From the NCBI GenBank assembly GCA_950097015.1, contig CATNEN010000038.1, forward strand, positions 32,636,501 through 32,700,500: DNA of 64,000 nt, written 5' to 3'. Position numbers and translations under genes: made by a program. This document shows positions 21,701-32,418 of this stretch, one piece after another. The notes beneath the pieces were generated by a model. It saw nothing but the letters and a program-made list of their open reading frames with translations, did not search any database and was not told the DNA's origin. Each line of letters starts with the position of its first letter. Positions within the stretch are counted from its first letter, which is position 1. The stretch is from Macrostomum hystrix (taxonomy: Eukaryota > Platyhelminthes > Macrostomidae).

Positions 21701-24393
21701 AGCCTCAGTTTCAGGCTAGTGAGAGCCTCAGTTTCAGGTCAGTGAGAGCCTCAGTTTTATGCTAGTGAGAGCCTCAGTTTCAGGCTAGTGAGAGCCTCAG
21801 TTTCAGGTCAGTGAGAGCCTCAGTTTCAGGCTAGTGAGAGCCTCAGTTTCAGGTCAGTGAGAGCCTCAGTTTCAGGCTAGTGAGAGCCTCAGTTTCAGGT
21901 CAGTGAGAGCCTCAGTTTCAGGTCAGTGAGAGCCTCAGTTTCAGGCTAGTGAGAGCCTCAGTTTCAGGTCAGTGAGAGCCTCAGTTTCAGGCTAGTGAGA
22001 GCCTCAGTTTCAGGTCAGTGAGAGCCTCAGTTTTAGGTCTATGAGACTCAGTTTCAGGCCAATAACTATTGTATTCTAAAAGCATTGCGCAATTTTAATG
22101 AAACACAACGCCTGAAATCAGACAACATGCCCGACTGCGCTATGTTTTCGATACGATGCGTCAGTTACTCGAGGAGTGGTATCGTCTAACAGAGGATTGC
22201 TTGATGACTCGTAAACGAACTTATGAGAGGATGCAAGCAACTAAGAATGCCATCGCTGAGACGGAGGCAGCCCTTGCCGCTGCTAAAGCCGCTGGCAACA
22301 CGGCCGAAGCTGAGAAGCTAGACGATGAAGTGTTTCGGCTGAAGCGTTTGCTGCTTATTTTCTACAAAGCGGTAGATCAGCAACGAGTCAGTCCCGAATG
22401 TGGCGATGTCGCTATCGCCAATAGAATGGAACAGATTACGCGAGCAGAAAGCATGATACGCGGTCTGGCGTTGCATTTGGAAGCTCAACAAGACTCGGCC
22501 GCTATAACTGCCGCCTCTGCTACTGTAAGTGTTCAAGTGTGACCTGACGGGTTAATAATAAAATAATAATAATTGCAGGAGAGCTGCGTGCAATGGCACA
22601 TCATTTGTTGACATTCACCGAATCAGTAAAAGGAACAGAGGAGGTACTTTTGCCCATTTCGCTGACTCCTGAGCACACACGCACACAGATACTGTACGCT
22701 GGCACAAGCTCACACAGGGGCGTACACCTGCCCTGACTTTCTCATCGTCAGGCAGTGTACACTTTACTGTGCCTTGGAAGTTGGCCCTCAATTGGCGTAA
22801 ATTGCACGACAAGCCCCCTAGCCTTCTCTACGCGGCTGCGCCTTAAATAAATGCGGCCTCGCCGCGGAATCGAACTCAGGGACCTCAGCGCGTTAAACGC
22901 TCTGCCACCGACCTGAGTGAGTGAGTCAGACAGAAAATCTCGCCGCACCCACCTGTTGCAGAGGCGGCAGAGGCGGCTACAGCAGAAGCAGCCGGTGGTT
23001 CTGAGTCATTTCATTCAATTCGACGATCGAGTCGAGTGGGTGGCCGCCTGTTTAGACAGCAGCGGTTTCTATGGCAACCAGGACGGCCGGGTCGTGGCCG
23101 CGGTCGACCTGGGCGAGGCGGAGCTCGCCGCCTGTTCGCCGCTGCCGCAGCCCTGCCTGGTGGTTCGGGTTCGAGGCCGCGATCACCTTAGCGTGGTCTC
23201 AACGGACGGCGTTGAGCAATTCAAGAGCTACTGCTCGGCGAACCAGTGGAACGAGGCCATCTGCGGCCTTCACTGCGACAGGCAGCTGCTGTTTGTTGCT
23301 CAGAAGTCGAGCGTCACCGTGACGGATTTGAGCGGCCGTCTGATTCGCGCGATACCAGCTAATGAGCTGATTGAAGGCGATCCAGACTTTGCCATCAGAG
23401 GCATCGGCGGCAGCTCGGACGGCTGTTTGTACCTGTCTAGCGGAAACAAGATCGCCGTGTGCGCCAAGGCCACTGGAAAATTGAAGACGGTCATTGTGCT
23501 GAATGAGGTTAGTTGAGGATGGGAGTTTTTGTTGGGTATTATGCGTCTGGGATCAATAATGCGATTATTGAGGTTCTAGGAATCGACAACTGGGGATATG
23601 AGGGTCAGAAGTTCTCAGGATTGAGAATGGATTTTTTGGGATCTGGCGTAAGAATAACATTAAGAATGTCAAAGTTATTAACAATAGGAAGACCAGGCTA
23701 GTTTCGCCTTTGAGGAGGACCTCGGGGGTATTTAAAATACCCCCCTGTCTACTTCAAGATAGATCCCAAACCGAATGATCGATTTTCGTCAAAGTCCCAC
23801 ATATGGATTTAAATTTTCCGCCCTTTACGATAAACTAACTTTTAAAGCCGTCAGAATCAACATTGTCTCGATATTCAGTGATTCTACTGTTAAGAATGGG
23901 GAAGAATGCACATATTTCTAAGAAAATCAATTGATTTCCTACGTTTCCTAGAAAATGATCCCGCGCCAACTAACAACAGGTGCCAACAGCAGAGCTGCGA
24001 AATGTCGTGCTGCATAACGACCATCTCCTAGTTACGGACATGAAGCATGGCCAGGTGTACATGATCAGTGCGGACGGTCCGCATTCGCTAACGCTGACTC
24101 ATCCGACCAGCCAGACTAAATTGGAACGATTCGAGCGACCGTTGGACTCAGTCGTGGACTCCAATGGCAGGCTGTACGTCAGCGAGAGCGGCAGGGACAC
24201 TGTTCTAGTTGTCCAGGCGGCTGCCGACGAGGCCCCGGTGTGCGCCCTCAGCGGATTGGAGAAAGCTAGCGGAGAACGCCCCGGATTTCCCTGCGGCTTG
24301 GCTGTGGTGCCGGCCAGGCCCCATCCGGGCGAACTGCTGGCCGTGGCCGATCTGTGCAAAAAGATGCTGATCATGTATCGGATTGTTTCCTGA
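18749..24393 (+). CDS. TRIM-NHL-like protein with hexapeptide-repeat N-terminus, 5 exons
   Basis: Exons 18749-20199 (ends AG/GTGAGT, phase 2), 22122-22524 (ends ACT/GTAAGT), 22584-22643, 22962-23507 (ends GAG/GTTAGT) and 23980-24393 stay in one frame for about 957 residues. Order of parts: a Thr/Asp-rich leader with dispersed Cys (1-80); about 55 ASADNG/ASADDG/ASAANS hexapeptides (about 81-412); C420-x2-C423...C439-x2-H442, a minimal C2CH zinc site resembling half a B-box; a coiled coil (about 450-640); then an NHL-type beta-propeller (about 645-957), including PLDSVVDSNGRLYVSESG. Zinc site, coiled coil and NHL propeller in this order suggest the TRIM-NHL class, but no RING is visible, so ubiquitin-ligase activity should not be assumed. 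Exon 3 is the least certain; its acceptor is the second AG of GCAGGAGAG. Introns hold a tandem array, a SINE and a MITE. Confidence 0.72.
18990..19986 (+). repeat. 18-bp coding minisatellite (54-bp higher-order unit)
   Basis: About 55 copies of GCAAGTGCTGACAATGGT and variants, mostly in 54-bp triplets encoding ASAANS-ASADDG-ASADNG. It lies inside exon 1 of the TRIM-like gene, in frame with unique coding sequence on both sides. Other frames and the opposite strand are also open, so translation rests on the flanking coding sequence rather than on the repeat. Confidence 0.92.
20240..22055. repeat. 20-bp array filling intron 1 of the TRIM-like gene
   Basis: About 90 copies of a unit close to GAGCCTCAGTTTCAGGCTAGT, alternating TTTCAGGCTAGT, TTTCATGCTAGT and TTTCAGGTCAGT endings. 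Many units contain an acceptor-like TTTCAGG on the sense strand. It occupies nearly all of 20200-22121. Confidence 0.94.
22655..22935 (-). mobile_element. tRNA-derived SINE, antisense within an intron
   Basis: On the minus strand the head reads as a tRNA: GGTGGCAGAGCG (D-arm/A-box region), an anticodon stem-loop GCGTTTAACGC and a B box GAGTTCGATTCC. A non-tRNA body runs leftward to about 22655. It takes up nearly all of intron 3 (22644-22961) of the TRIM-like gene. The 3' tail and target duplication are not clear. Confidence 0.65.
23678..23893. mobile_element. TTAA-flanked MITE (216 bp)
   Basis: Starts TTAACAATAGGAAGACC and ends TTCTACTGTTAA, i.e. inverted ends TTAACARTAG within a TTAA target, as expected for piggyBac-type elements. 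It contains a short palindrome, GGGGTATTTAAAATACCCC, shared in part with the relatives at 24603 and 61896. It sits in the last intron of the TRIM-like gene and has no coding capacity. Confidence 0.65.
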
Positions 24394-24602
24394 ACAACTG
24401 GAAGACATTGCGCGATGATGGTTTTGACTGTGTTCCACTGTTCGACAACTCATGACCCTTTATGACCCCTTCTGTGTGGAAATAAGTGGAAAATTTGGAA
24501 TATGTAACTGATTTACGAGTACATTCCATTTGTTATTCATGACCATGCCTCTACGCTGAAATTTTGTTGTGAATTTCGCTCGCAACTGTGTGCCAACAGT
24601 TA

Positions 24603-25150
24603 TTAACAGTAGGACTACCAAGCCAAGGACAAGGACTTACCATTCCCCCCCCCCAATTATTTTGGCAGTGCCTGAATGCTAACAGCGTTGGGTGGTGACT
24701 GACTGGCTGACAGACTTGGCGATGGTGTCCTGTTGTCGTGCTGCGCCTAGTATTTTAGCTTAATCAGTGAAATTTGAGAAAGTCACGTCAGGGTGTCCAT
24801 TGTGGCCTAGTTCCACCTGTTGTTGCCCTTGTAGGTCCAGCAAATCCGTCTAGATAAAGGTCGGTGCCCACCGAAGACGGAGATGATGCAGACACATTCG
24901 GGTGACATGCTGATAAAGTTTGAAGGTCTGCAAAGGCCGCACTGAGGCGCAGTGCAAATTCGTGTATAGGGGTGTATGAAATACACTAGCTCTTACGGGA
25001 AAAATCGGACCTTCGGCCTGAAACATTGAATATCTCGACGGTCTGAAGAGCTGGTGTTCTTGAGTTTCGTGTGCTTGCATTGTTGTTCCGTTCGGGTGCA
25101 GCAAAAGATTGTCAGGGGGGAATACCCCCCCTTGGTAGTTCTACTGTTAA
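24603..25150. mobile_element. TTAA-flanked MITE (548 bp)
   Basis: The ends TTAACAGTAGGACTACCAAG and CTTGGTAGTTCTACTGTTAA are inverted repeats matching at 19 of 20 positions, bounded by TTAA. Most of the interior from about 24657 is homologous to a degenerate copy at about 43485-44100. Termini are of piggyBac type but no transposase is encoded. It lies in the 3' flank of the TRIM-like gene. Confidence 0.75.
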
Positions 25151-26486
25151 TTGTCTTTATTTTCAATTAAGGATTGCAGTAGCCTTATGCACATTGTTAT
25201 TTAAAAAAGTTTATATTCACTTTTCACCAGGAAAACGAATGTCAGTTTTTTTGTTTCAATTTTTTTATCAAATGTGGTTATATATTTGTTTAATCGTCCT
25301 CTTCGGTTTAATGGATTTCTCTATCCTCCGAAGGAGTTCGGCTCGATCATTTTAACAAAAACTGCTTCCGTGACCAAATTAAAAAAACGGATGGCAAATT
25401 GATTAGATATATAAATACGCTCGTAGTTTCATATTGTATCGTTTTGCTCTGACACTAATAGCGTTTGCTTTACTTCAATAAAAACGCTTATAATGATAAA
25501 AAAATGTCCCTGAAGCAGAAGAGTTTTTTATACGATTTTTTATTGGCAGTGGCTCGTAGCGAAGCATATTTCTGCTAGAGAAAAGCTTGCTCAGAAGTTA
25601 AAATATTGAGGATATGGACTTGATTTTGATATAAAAAGTGTTGGGATCACAAATGTTGGCAATTCCATGCGACCAAAATAATGAAAACATTAAGAGACTT
25701 TATTAGTTTTTATGTGCTTCTATGCGACGATGATATACGAGCTAGTATGACCCCAGGAGCATTGTCCTGGTTGCTTTGTAGGGAAGGCGATCAGGTTACT
25801 TACATGAAATTTAATTGTGCAATTTGCACGCTTGTTTATTTTTTAGAATCGATTAAAATTCATTCAACTGAAGCGGCCTAGTAATTTTAAGATGCTACTT
25901 AAGGGGTAGAGATCAGCTTGTAGACTACACATAAACTAATGATCTGCGAAAATGAGCATTTTTCAATAAGCAAATGATACTACAAATAAGATTTAATCTC
26001 TTAATCTCTTAATCTTAATGGAGACAACTACAGCTGGTGCGGTTCTGTTTTTTTCGAAGAGAATGAATTAGAAGTCGGACTTTTGATTCAGCCATTGCAA
26101 AGGTCAGATCGTTCAATTCTGAGATCGTTAATTTTTCACAAAAAATCCGGAAAATTAACGAAATTTTAAATCAAACCCGGAAAATAGTGACAATGTTACT
26201 ATTTTTTTTCCTGAAATGTTGCTTTATAATACGGTGCAGTAATCATAAACATCCTCACAAAAAGCCCGTAAGTCCGACCTCTAGATAACAAAAAAAATAA
26301 CTAAGTTAAATTCCCATGTTTTGAAAACTAGTCTTTGTACTATTCGTAGAAATATGAAAGTCTTTGTATACAGTCCTAAAGACCATGACGACAACACACA
26401 ACAGACAAAAACTAGTCGATATTCAAGACCTGTTAAAAAGGAGTCAAAGTTATCCATTAAAATATTTGAATAACGATTCTGTTATA
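25151..26486. other. Intergenic between convergent genes
   Basis: AT-rich sequence between the 3' ends of the TRIM-like gene and SDHC. Short frames such as 25681-25881 show no family resemblance or splice support. No array was seen. Confidence 0.4.
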
Positions 26487-28219
26487 TCAATTCTGCTGCT
26501 GCTTCTGCGGCGGAGCCAGTCGGACCGAGGCAAGCAGCAGTGTACAGGCGACTGCTAGAGCGATGACAAACACGCCAGTCTTCTTTGTGACAGCCAGATC
26601 GAAACCGTAGCCAAGGTCGTAGCACAGATGCCTGATGCCGTTGATCAAGTGATAAACTGGCAGGAAACAGACGACGCTTTTAACGCCGAACACAACGGGA
26701 TAGCCTAGCTGGGTGCTGCGCGCCAGCTCCACCAGTTTAGACCAATTGCCGGCTGCCCAGAAACCTGCGCGCCAATCAGGTAAGCCTGTCAGTTCTACTG
26801 CGTGCAGTTGAAGATGCTAGCCTTAAGAGATACTGCCCTGCACAGCGTATATTAGTTGATCTTTCACATTAACTGCTCCACCCTTTTCATGAATTTAGCT
26901 GCTAAAAATTTTTAGGAAAATCAGCTGCTAGCTTCACCCGATCCTTCAGGGACATCAGCTGCTAGCCTCACCCAAACCTTCAGTGACATCAGCTGCTAGC
27001 CTCCCCCCAATCCTTCAGGGAAATCAGCTGCTAGCCTCACCCAATCCTTCAGGGACATCAGCTGCTAGCCTCCCCCCAATCCTTCAGGGAAATCAGCTGC
27101 TAGCCTCACCCAATCCTTCAGGGACATCAGCTGCTAGCCTCACCCAAACCTTCAGTGACATCAGCTGCTAGCCTCCCCCCAATCCTTCAGGGAAATCAGC
27201 TGCTAGCCTCACCCAATCCTTCAGTGACATCAGCTGCTAGCCTCCCCCAATCCTTCAGGGAATTCAGCTGCTAGCTTTACCCAATCCTTCAGGGAAATCA
27301 GCTGCTAGCCTCACCCCATCCTTCAGTGACATCAGCTGCTAGCCTCCCCCAATCCTTCAGGGAATTCAGCTGCTAGCTTTACCCAATCCTTCAGGGACAT
27401 CAGCTGCTAGCTTCCCCCCAATCCTTCAGGGACATCAGCTGCTAGCCTCACCCAATCCTTCAGGGACATCAGCTGCTAGCTTCCCCCCAATCCTTCAGGG
27501 ACATCAGCTGCTAGCCTCACCCAATCCTTCAGGGACATCAGCTGCTAGCCTCACCCAATCCTTCAGGGACATCAGCTGCTAGGCTCCCCCAATCCTTCAG
27601 GGAATTCAGCTGCTAGCTTTACACAATCCTTCAGGGAAATCAGCTGCTAGCTTTACCCCATCCTTCAGGGAAATCAGCTGCTAGCCTCACCCAATCCTTC
27701 AGGGAATTCAGCTGCTAGCTTTACACAATCCTTCAGGGAAATCAGCTGCTAGCTTTACCCAATCCTTCAGGGAAATCAGCTGCTAGCTTCACCCCATCCT
27801 TCAGGGAAATCAGCTGCTAGCCTCACCCAATCCTTCAGGGACATCAGCTGCTAGCTTCCCCCCAATCCTTCAGGGACATCAGCTCTTCTAGCTTCCCCTA
27901 GTCCCCAGTGCTCAAGGGCATACTTACCCGCAACGCCAATCACTGGCCAGGCCAGGCCCATTGCAATGCCAGAGACGCGATGAATTAGAGACGTTATCAT
28001 GGTGATGCTATTGCCATAGATTGTCAGGTGTGGACTCCACGGTCGCTTAAGCTTGCGATTTTTCTCCCAGAACTGCTCCATTTCGCGCTTAGCAACCTGG
28101 CGGATCTCATTGGTTGACTGGCTGCACAGCCGACGGGTGACAGCGCCACGCAGGGCAGCTGGCGAGCCGCATAGCAATAGCCTAGTAACCATAGGTTGAC
28201 AAGCCTGAATGGCAGCCAT
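26487..28219 (-). CDS. SDHC: Succinate dehydrogenase cytochrome b560 subunit
   Basis: Two minus-strand exons: 28219-27928 (ends GCGG/GTAAGT, phase 1) and 26764-26487 (after GCGCGCAG). The product is 189 residues. A basic N-terminus looks like a mitochondrial presequence. PWSPHLTIYGNSITMITSLIHRVSGIA carries the SDHC motif (P-SPHL-IY, then S-x3-HR-[ST]G-x) with the Ser and Arg that line the quinone site in the family. Exon 2 gives the second and third membrane spans and YHLINGIRHLCYDLGYG, matching the haem-ligand region (H-x2-NGIRHL-x-D-G). It anchors complex II in the inner membrane and binds ubiquinone and haem b. The ATG is only 4 nt from a CACTTCTAG acceptor, which suggests spliced-leader addition. 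The intron is a 34-bp array. Confidence 0.92.
26925..27895. repeat. 34-bp array in the SDHC intron
   Basis: About 28 copies of a unit containing TCCTTCAGGGACATCAGCTG followed by CTAGCCTCACCCAA, with CCCCC, TTTACC and AATTCAG variants. On the SDHC strand many units contain GGGTGAGG, which resembles a 5' splice site. The array begins about 30 nt inside the true donor. Confidence 0.94.
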
Positions 28220-28650
28220 GTAGCTAGAAGTGAAATGTAATTACTAATCGAAGCTATTTCTCTTAATACTCATTGTGTAGATATTACACTTTCAGTTAAT
28301 TTGACTAGTAAATCACAGCCCATAAAGTTCAGCTATATAAAGATTGGAGCAGGCAAAACAGAAAAGACAGGGAGGTGATAATTAGACCAAAGACATTTTG
28401 TAAAATGTAATGTTATAATTAAACCCCATTAAAGAAAAAAGTAGCAGAAAAGAGAAAATTAAAACTGCCGTTAGTTTTGCCCTCTTTTGATGATTATTAA
28501 ATCTGCAACTTTGTTTTCAGTCATCTCCTTATCTGCAACTTAGTTTTTTCTCTATTTAAACCTAAAAACATGTATTTTTGGTCAAATTTTCATATCCTTG
28601 TAATTTTTTTCTTCTCTCTTCTTTCTCCTTTCTTCACTATTAGCATTCCT

Positions 28651-28933
28651 CTCATACATGCGCAACCTCCCAAATCTTAGCCAGCCGTGCGACTTAGTTT
28701 TTGCTCTCATTTGCGACTTAGTTTGTTTCATTGCTCTATTTACGACTTAGTTTGCTCTCATTTGCTCTCTTTTTCTCTCCCCTTTTTCCTTTTCTTCACG
28801 CCTTCCTTTTTGTCCCTTGGTCCCCCCTTTGATTTTTTTGCGCTTGGTTGATTGGTTTTTGCAACTTACCTTGCTTGGCCCTCGCTTCACCTGGCCGGTT
28901 CGGCCAGGTTGGCCGGGTGTTGTGCATGTATGA
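28651..28933. mobile_element. MITE family A, copy 1 (283 bp)
   Basis: Ends CTCATACATGCGCAAC and GTTGTGCATGTATGA form an inverted repeat of about 14 bp; the 5-bp direct repeat TTCCT flanks it exactly (28646-28650 and 28934-28938). The interior is a distinctive pyrimidine-rich block plus GGCCAGGTTGGCCGGG. A reverse-orientation copy lies at 43722-44011. No coding capacity. Confidence 0.8.
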
Positions 28934-28938
28934 TTCCT

Positions 28939-30677
28939 ATGCATTTCTATCTTTTCTTTGTGCTTTCTTCTTTCTCTCTTTATACCTTGGTCCCCACATT
29001 TTGCCTTTGGTCATGGTTTCATTCTTGTGAATTACTGTGCTTAGCCCTCATTTAACCCAGCTGATTCAGCCAGGTTGTCTAGGCCTTGTGCATAGTATGT
29101 TAGTACATTTACACATGGAAAAGAATCCCCTCATGAATAAAGTAGCTTTGATAAATGTAGGTTTTTTTCTCTTTAGGCAATAAAAATATCAACTAAATAA
29201 GGAAAATAAGTTCTAATGATTCTGAGTGCCATAGTTTGGATCATACTAGGAAAACACATTTGGAAGGCCAACAAAACTTTCTTAATTGTTACTATTAGTC
29301 CATTAGTTCAACATATGCATTTAAGCTACCCTGAGCAGTGAGCACAAAGTGTACACGCCAAGAATTCAATATGAGGCAAATGTACACTAACCATGCATGC
29401 CAAATTGGGTAGGCAACACTAATATATGTCTAATTTTTTCAACAGTATACTACATGGTAAAGACAATGTTTGGATTAAAACAATTAATAATATTGTATCA
29501 TTGAATAGCTTTGTATAAAAACATAAGTTGAACTTAAACATACAAATAATTTTTTTAGATTGTTTTTTAAATTTGCATTTACAAACAAATTTTTGTGTTT
29601 TTACAGACTTCCAAATTAAAGTTTGTAACAGGGCTTGTCTCTCTACTTTTCTCTCTAATGGTAGTGTATCACTCGGCACGAGCGGTTTAACCTTCTAAGG
29701 CACTGGCTTACTATTCTCCAGTCTTTGCTGGGCGTTTTCTGTGGATCAGAGGGTCACAGCCTCAAATAACCAACTCAACACTTTTCTTCTTCAGTAATAG
29801 CTTATTGGCTTTTCGCCACACTGGCACATTGATTTGTCTCAACTGAATTACACTCGTTTATATACACAAAAGAAAATGTTTGTGAAAGTAAAAGAATTTG
29901 ACAAAATATTTTACATATAAAAATATTTAGTGCATTCAAACAAAAAGCATAGGCACGAATTTGACTTTAAAGAAATAATAAAAGCATCCCTACTAGGCCT
30001 ACAAGTTAGCTTTGTTTCTTGATATTTAATAAAAAATATTCGAACATCAGCAAAAAATTCTTCATAGTAGTGATGATCCAAAAGAGATTTTTTCTGGTGA
30101 AATCTAAGGCAAAATAAAAAATTACAAGTTTCTGAAATCTAATTGAAATATACTATGCTAGGCCCTAGTATGTTATAAATGTAGCTTTTGATAAAAAAAT
30201 TAAATCTAAACCAGAAAGCTCGATGAAAATATTGAATACAAAAAGTAGCTAGCTTAGCTTGCTACAGTTTTGCTAATGTGGTAGCACTAGGAACAATAAT
30301 TTAGTCTTAGGCCTACTTAACTTAGCTAGTTTAGTTAAATAATTTTGTTACCAGTTGCCAGTCAGTGCTTTTTGGTTAAGCTTAGGAAGTGCTGTTCAGT
30401 ACTGTGGTTAGTATAGGCCTTAGTCTATGGATGTGCGTGTATGTGGTTCCCTGTTCCCATTGGTTTGGATAGGCGGTTGGTTGAATACAAACCCCGAAAC
30501 AAAACGGACCGCAACTTTACGGTGTTTACACCGACTAATTAGCGGTACTACCCTAAGCATTTGATATTGTATTGCCTACGACACATAAAAAGGAAAGTGT
30601 ACAGTAAAAATATACTTTTAAGAAGACAAAAATAGCTGTTCACGATTCATTAACATCACCGGTCTGGTCAGCTTAAA
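28939..30677. other. Intergenic, no gene seen
   Basis: AT-rich DNA between MITE family A and the large nested element. No exon, array or terminal repeat is recognised; small frames such as 29419-29679 have no support. The region around 29640-29830 is less AT-rich but unidentified. Confidence 0.4.
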
Positions 30678-30686
30678 GTTGAAACG

Positions 30687-30893
30687 GGTACCGGATAAAA
30701 CGCGGAAACGGACGCGGATCCGGACCGGATGCGTCGGATAAAACGCGGAATGCGGAAATAGTTAGTAAAACGCGGATTGCGGAAACGGATGCGGATGCGG
30801 AACGGAAATAATTGATAAAAAGCGGATAACGAATGGCAGAAAGGGATAAAAAACGAGTTACATCGGATACTAGCTATTAGTCAGACACTTTAA
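30687..30893 (+). repeat. Left inverted arm of the 11.5-kb element
   Basis: Internally repetitive (GATAAAACGCGGAAACGGA-type motifs), GC-rich against AT-rich surroundings. Matches the reverse complement of 41975-42179 through to about CAGACACTT. Confidence 0.85.
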
Positions 30894-31018
30894 ACTGTTG
30901 TTTAAAAGTTTCATTCTAGTTTTGGCTATTTATTTAAAAAAAATTTTATTTTGCGTTTTTATTTTTATTACATTTTTCCCTATTGGCTATTGTGCTTCTT
31001 GGGTATAGTCATTTTGCG

Positions 31019-31192
31019 CAGGGGCGTAGCCAGGATTTTTTTGGGGGGATATCAGTTTTGGTTCTATCCAGCGTATCCAGAATAAAAAACAATTAATTAA
31101 ATTCTTTCGAAGAAACTGAATGTGAAAAATTTGAGACATCAAATTTTGGGTGTATCGGCCGATACACCGATACCACCATCGCTACGCCACTG
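31019..31192. mobile_element. hAT-type MITE (174 bp)
   Basis: Ends CAGGGGCGTAGCCAGGA and ATCGCTACGCCACTG are imperfect inverted repeats of the CAGNGGCGTAGC type. Flanking 8-bp repeats are ATTTTGCG (31011-31018) and ATTTTACG (31193-31200), one mismatch. An 8-bp duplication points to the hAT superfamily. It is inserted inside the larger inverted-repeat element. Confidence 0.75.
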
Positions 31193-31689
31193 ATTTTACG
31201 CTCCAAATAAACTTCTTAAAAATTACTTTACAAATGAACTTTTTGTAAATTCAAAAACACGAATGTTGTTACCCTACTCTCCTTGCATGGATAAATCATG
31301 GATGAAGCATCCATGATGCCATGTATGGATCATACCTGAACATGTATGGAGCCATACCTGATCATACATGGTTCCACGTAAACTTCATCCATGGTTACTT
31401 TCCATCCATGTACATTGATGTATGATTTTAAATATAATTTTCCTTACTACACTACTGTTAGTAGAACGCAATGTTTGCGTAGGTTCATTTTAAAGCTGAA
31501 ATTTTCTAAACAAATTCGGCAGCATCTTTAGTGCTGCTGAGAAATATGTTTCCATTCCCTTATAAATCACTTTCAAAACAAAAAAGTATCAGAACAAATA
31601 CTTATGCAATTAAATGTAGAAGTAATTGAAAACTCGTATGATGACCATTTCGAGACTTATATTATTAATGATAATTAGGCATAATTCAT

Positions 31690-32090
31690 TTCAAAGTACT
31701 GTAAGAAAAAATAAGACAGCTCAGTCTCAGAGAGCTTTAAAATACAGAATGGACAGAATTTGACGCATTTCAAGGTACTGTAAGAAAAAATAAGACAGCT
31801 CAGAGAGCTTTAAAATACAGAATAGACAGAATTTGACGCATTTCAAGGTACTGTAAGAAAAAATAAAACAGCTCAGAGAGCTTTAAAATACAGAATAGAC
31901 AGAATTTGACGCATTTCAAGGTACTGTAAGAAAAAATAAAACAGCTCAGAGAGCTTTAAAATACAGAATAGACAGAATTTGACGCATTTCAAGGTACTGT
32001 AAGAAAAATAAAACAGCTCAGAGAGCTTTAAGATACAGAATAGACAGAATTTGACGCATTTCAAGGTACTGTAAGAAAAAATAAAACAGT
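31690..32090. repeat. About 73-bp tandem repeat within the transposon
   Basis: Five copies of a 71-76-bp unit containing GACGCATTTCAAGGTACTGT, each with GCTCAGAGAGCTTTAAAATA. It lies between the transposase stop and the left terminus, a typical place for subterminal repeats. Confidence 0.9.
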
Positions 32091-32418
32091 AAATTTTACT
32101 GAACAGTCAATAAATAGAATTAGCCGAATTCGGTACGCATTAAGGGCAAGGGCCGACTAATCCTTTACGAAACGAAGTTAATGCTGCATTAGTCAATTAT
32201 TTGCGCACAGAAACTTGGAGATTTTGAATATGGAGAGATCGGACAAAGAGAGGTAACGGTGGGAGTCTGAGAGGGAGGAAGTTGGGCATCTGGAAAGTTA
32301 TTCTGATTCCCTGATGGTTTTATCTTGGTCATGGAGCATAATTTTATTTTCTGCCAGACTTTGCAGCATTAATAATAAAATAATCGGATCTAAGGTACGG
32401 ACACATACTCGTACCTTT

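Noticed and set aside
25681..25881. 66-codon plus-strand frame
   Set aside because: Short, AT-rich, without domain or splice support between two convergent genes.
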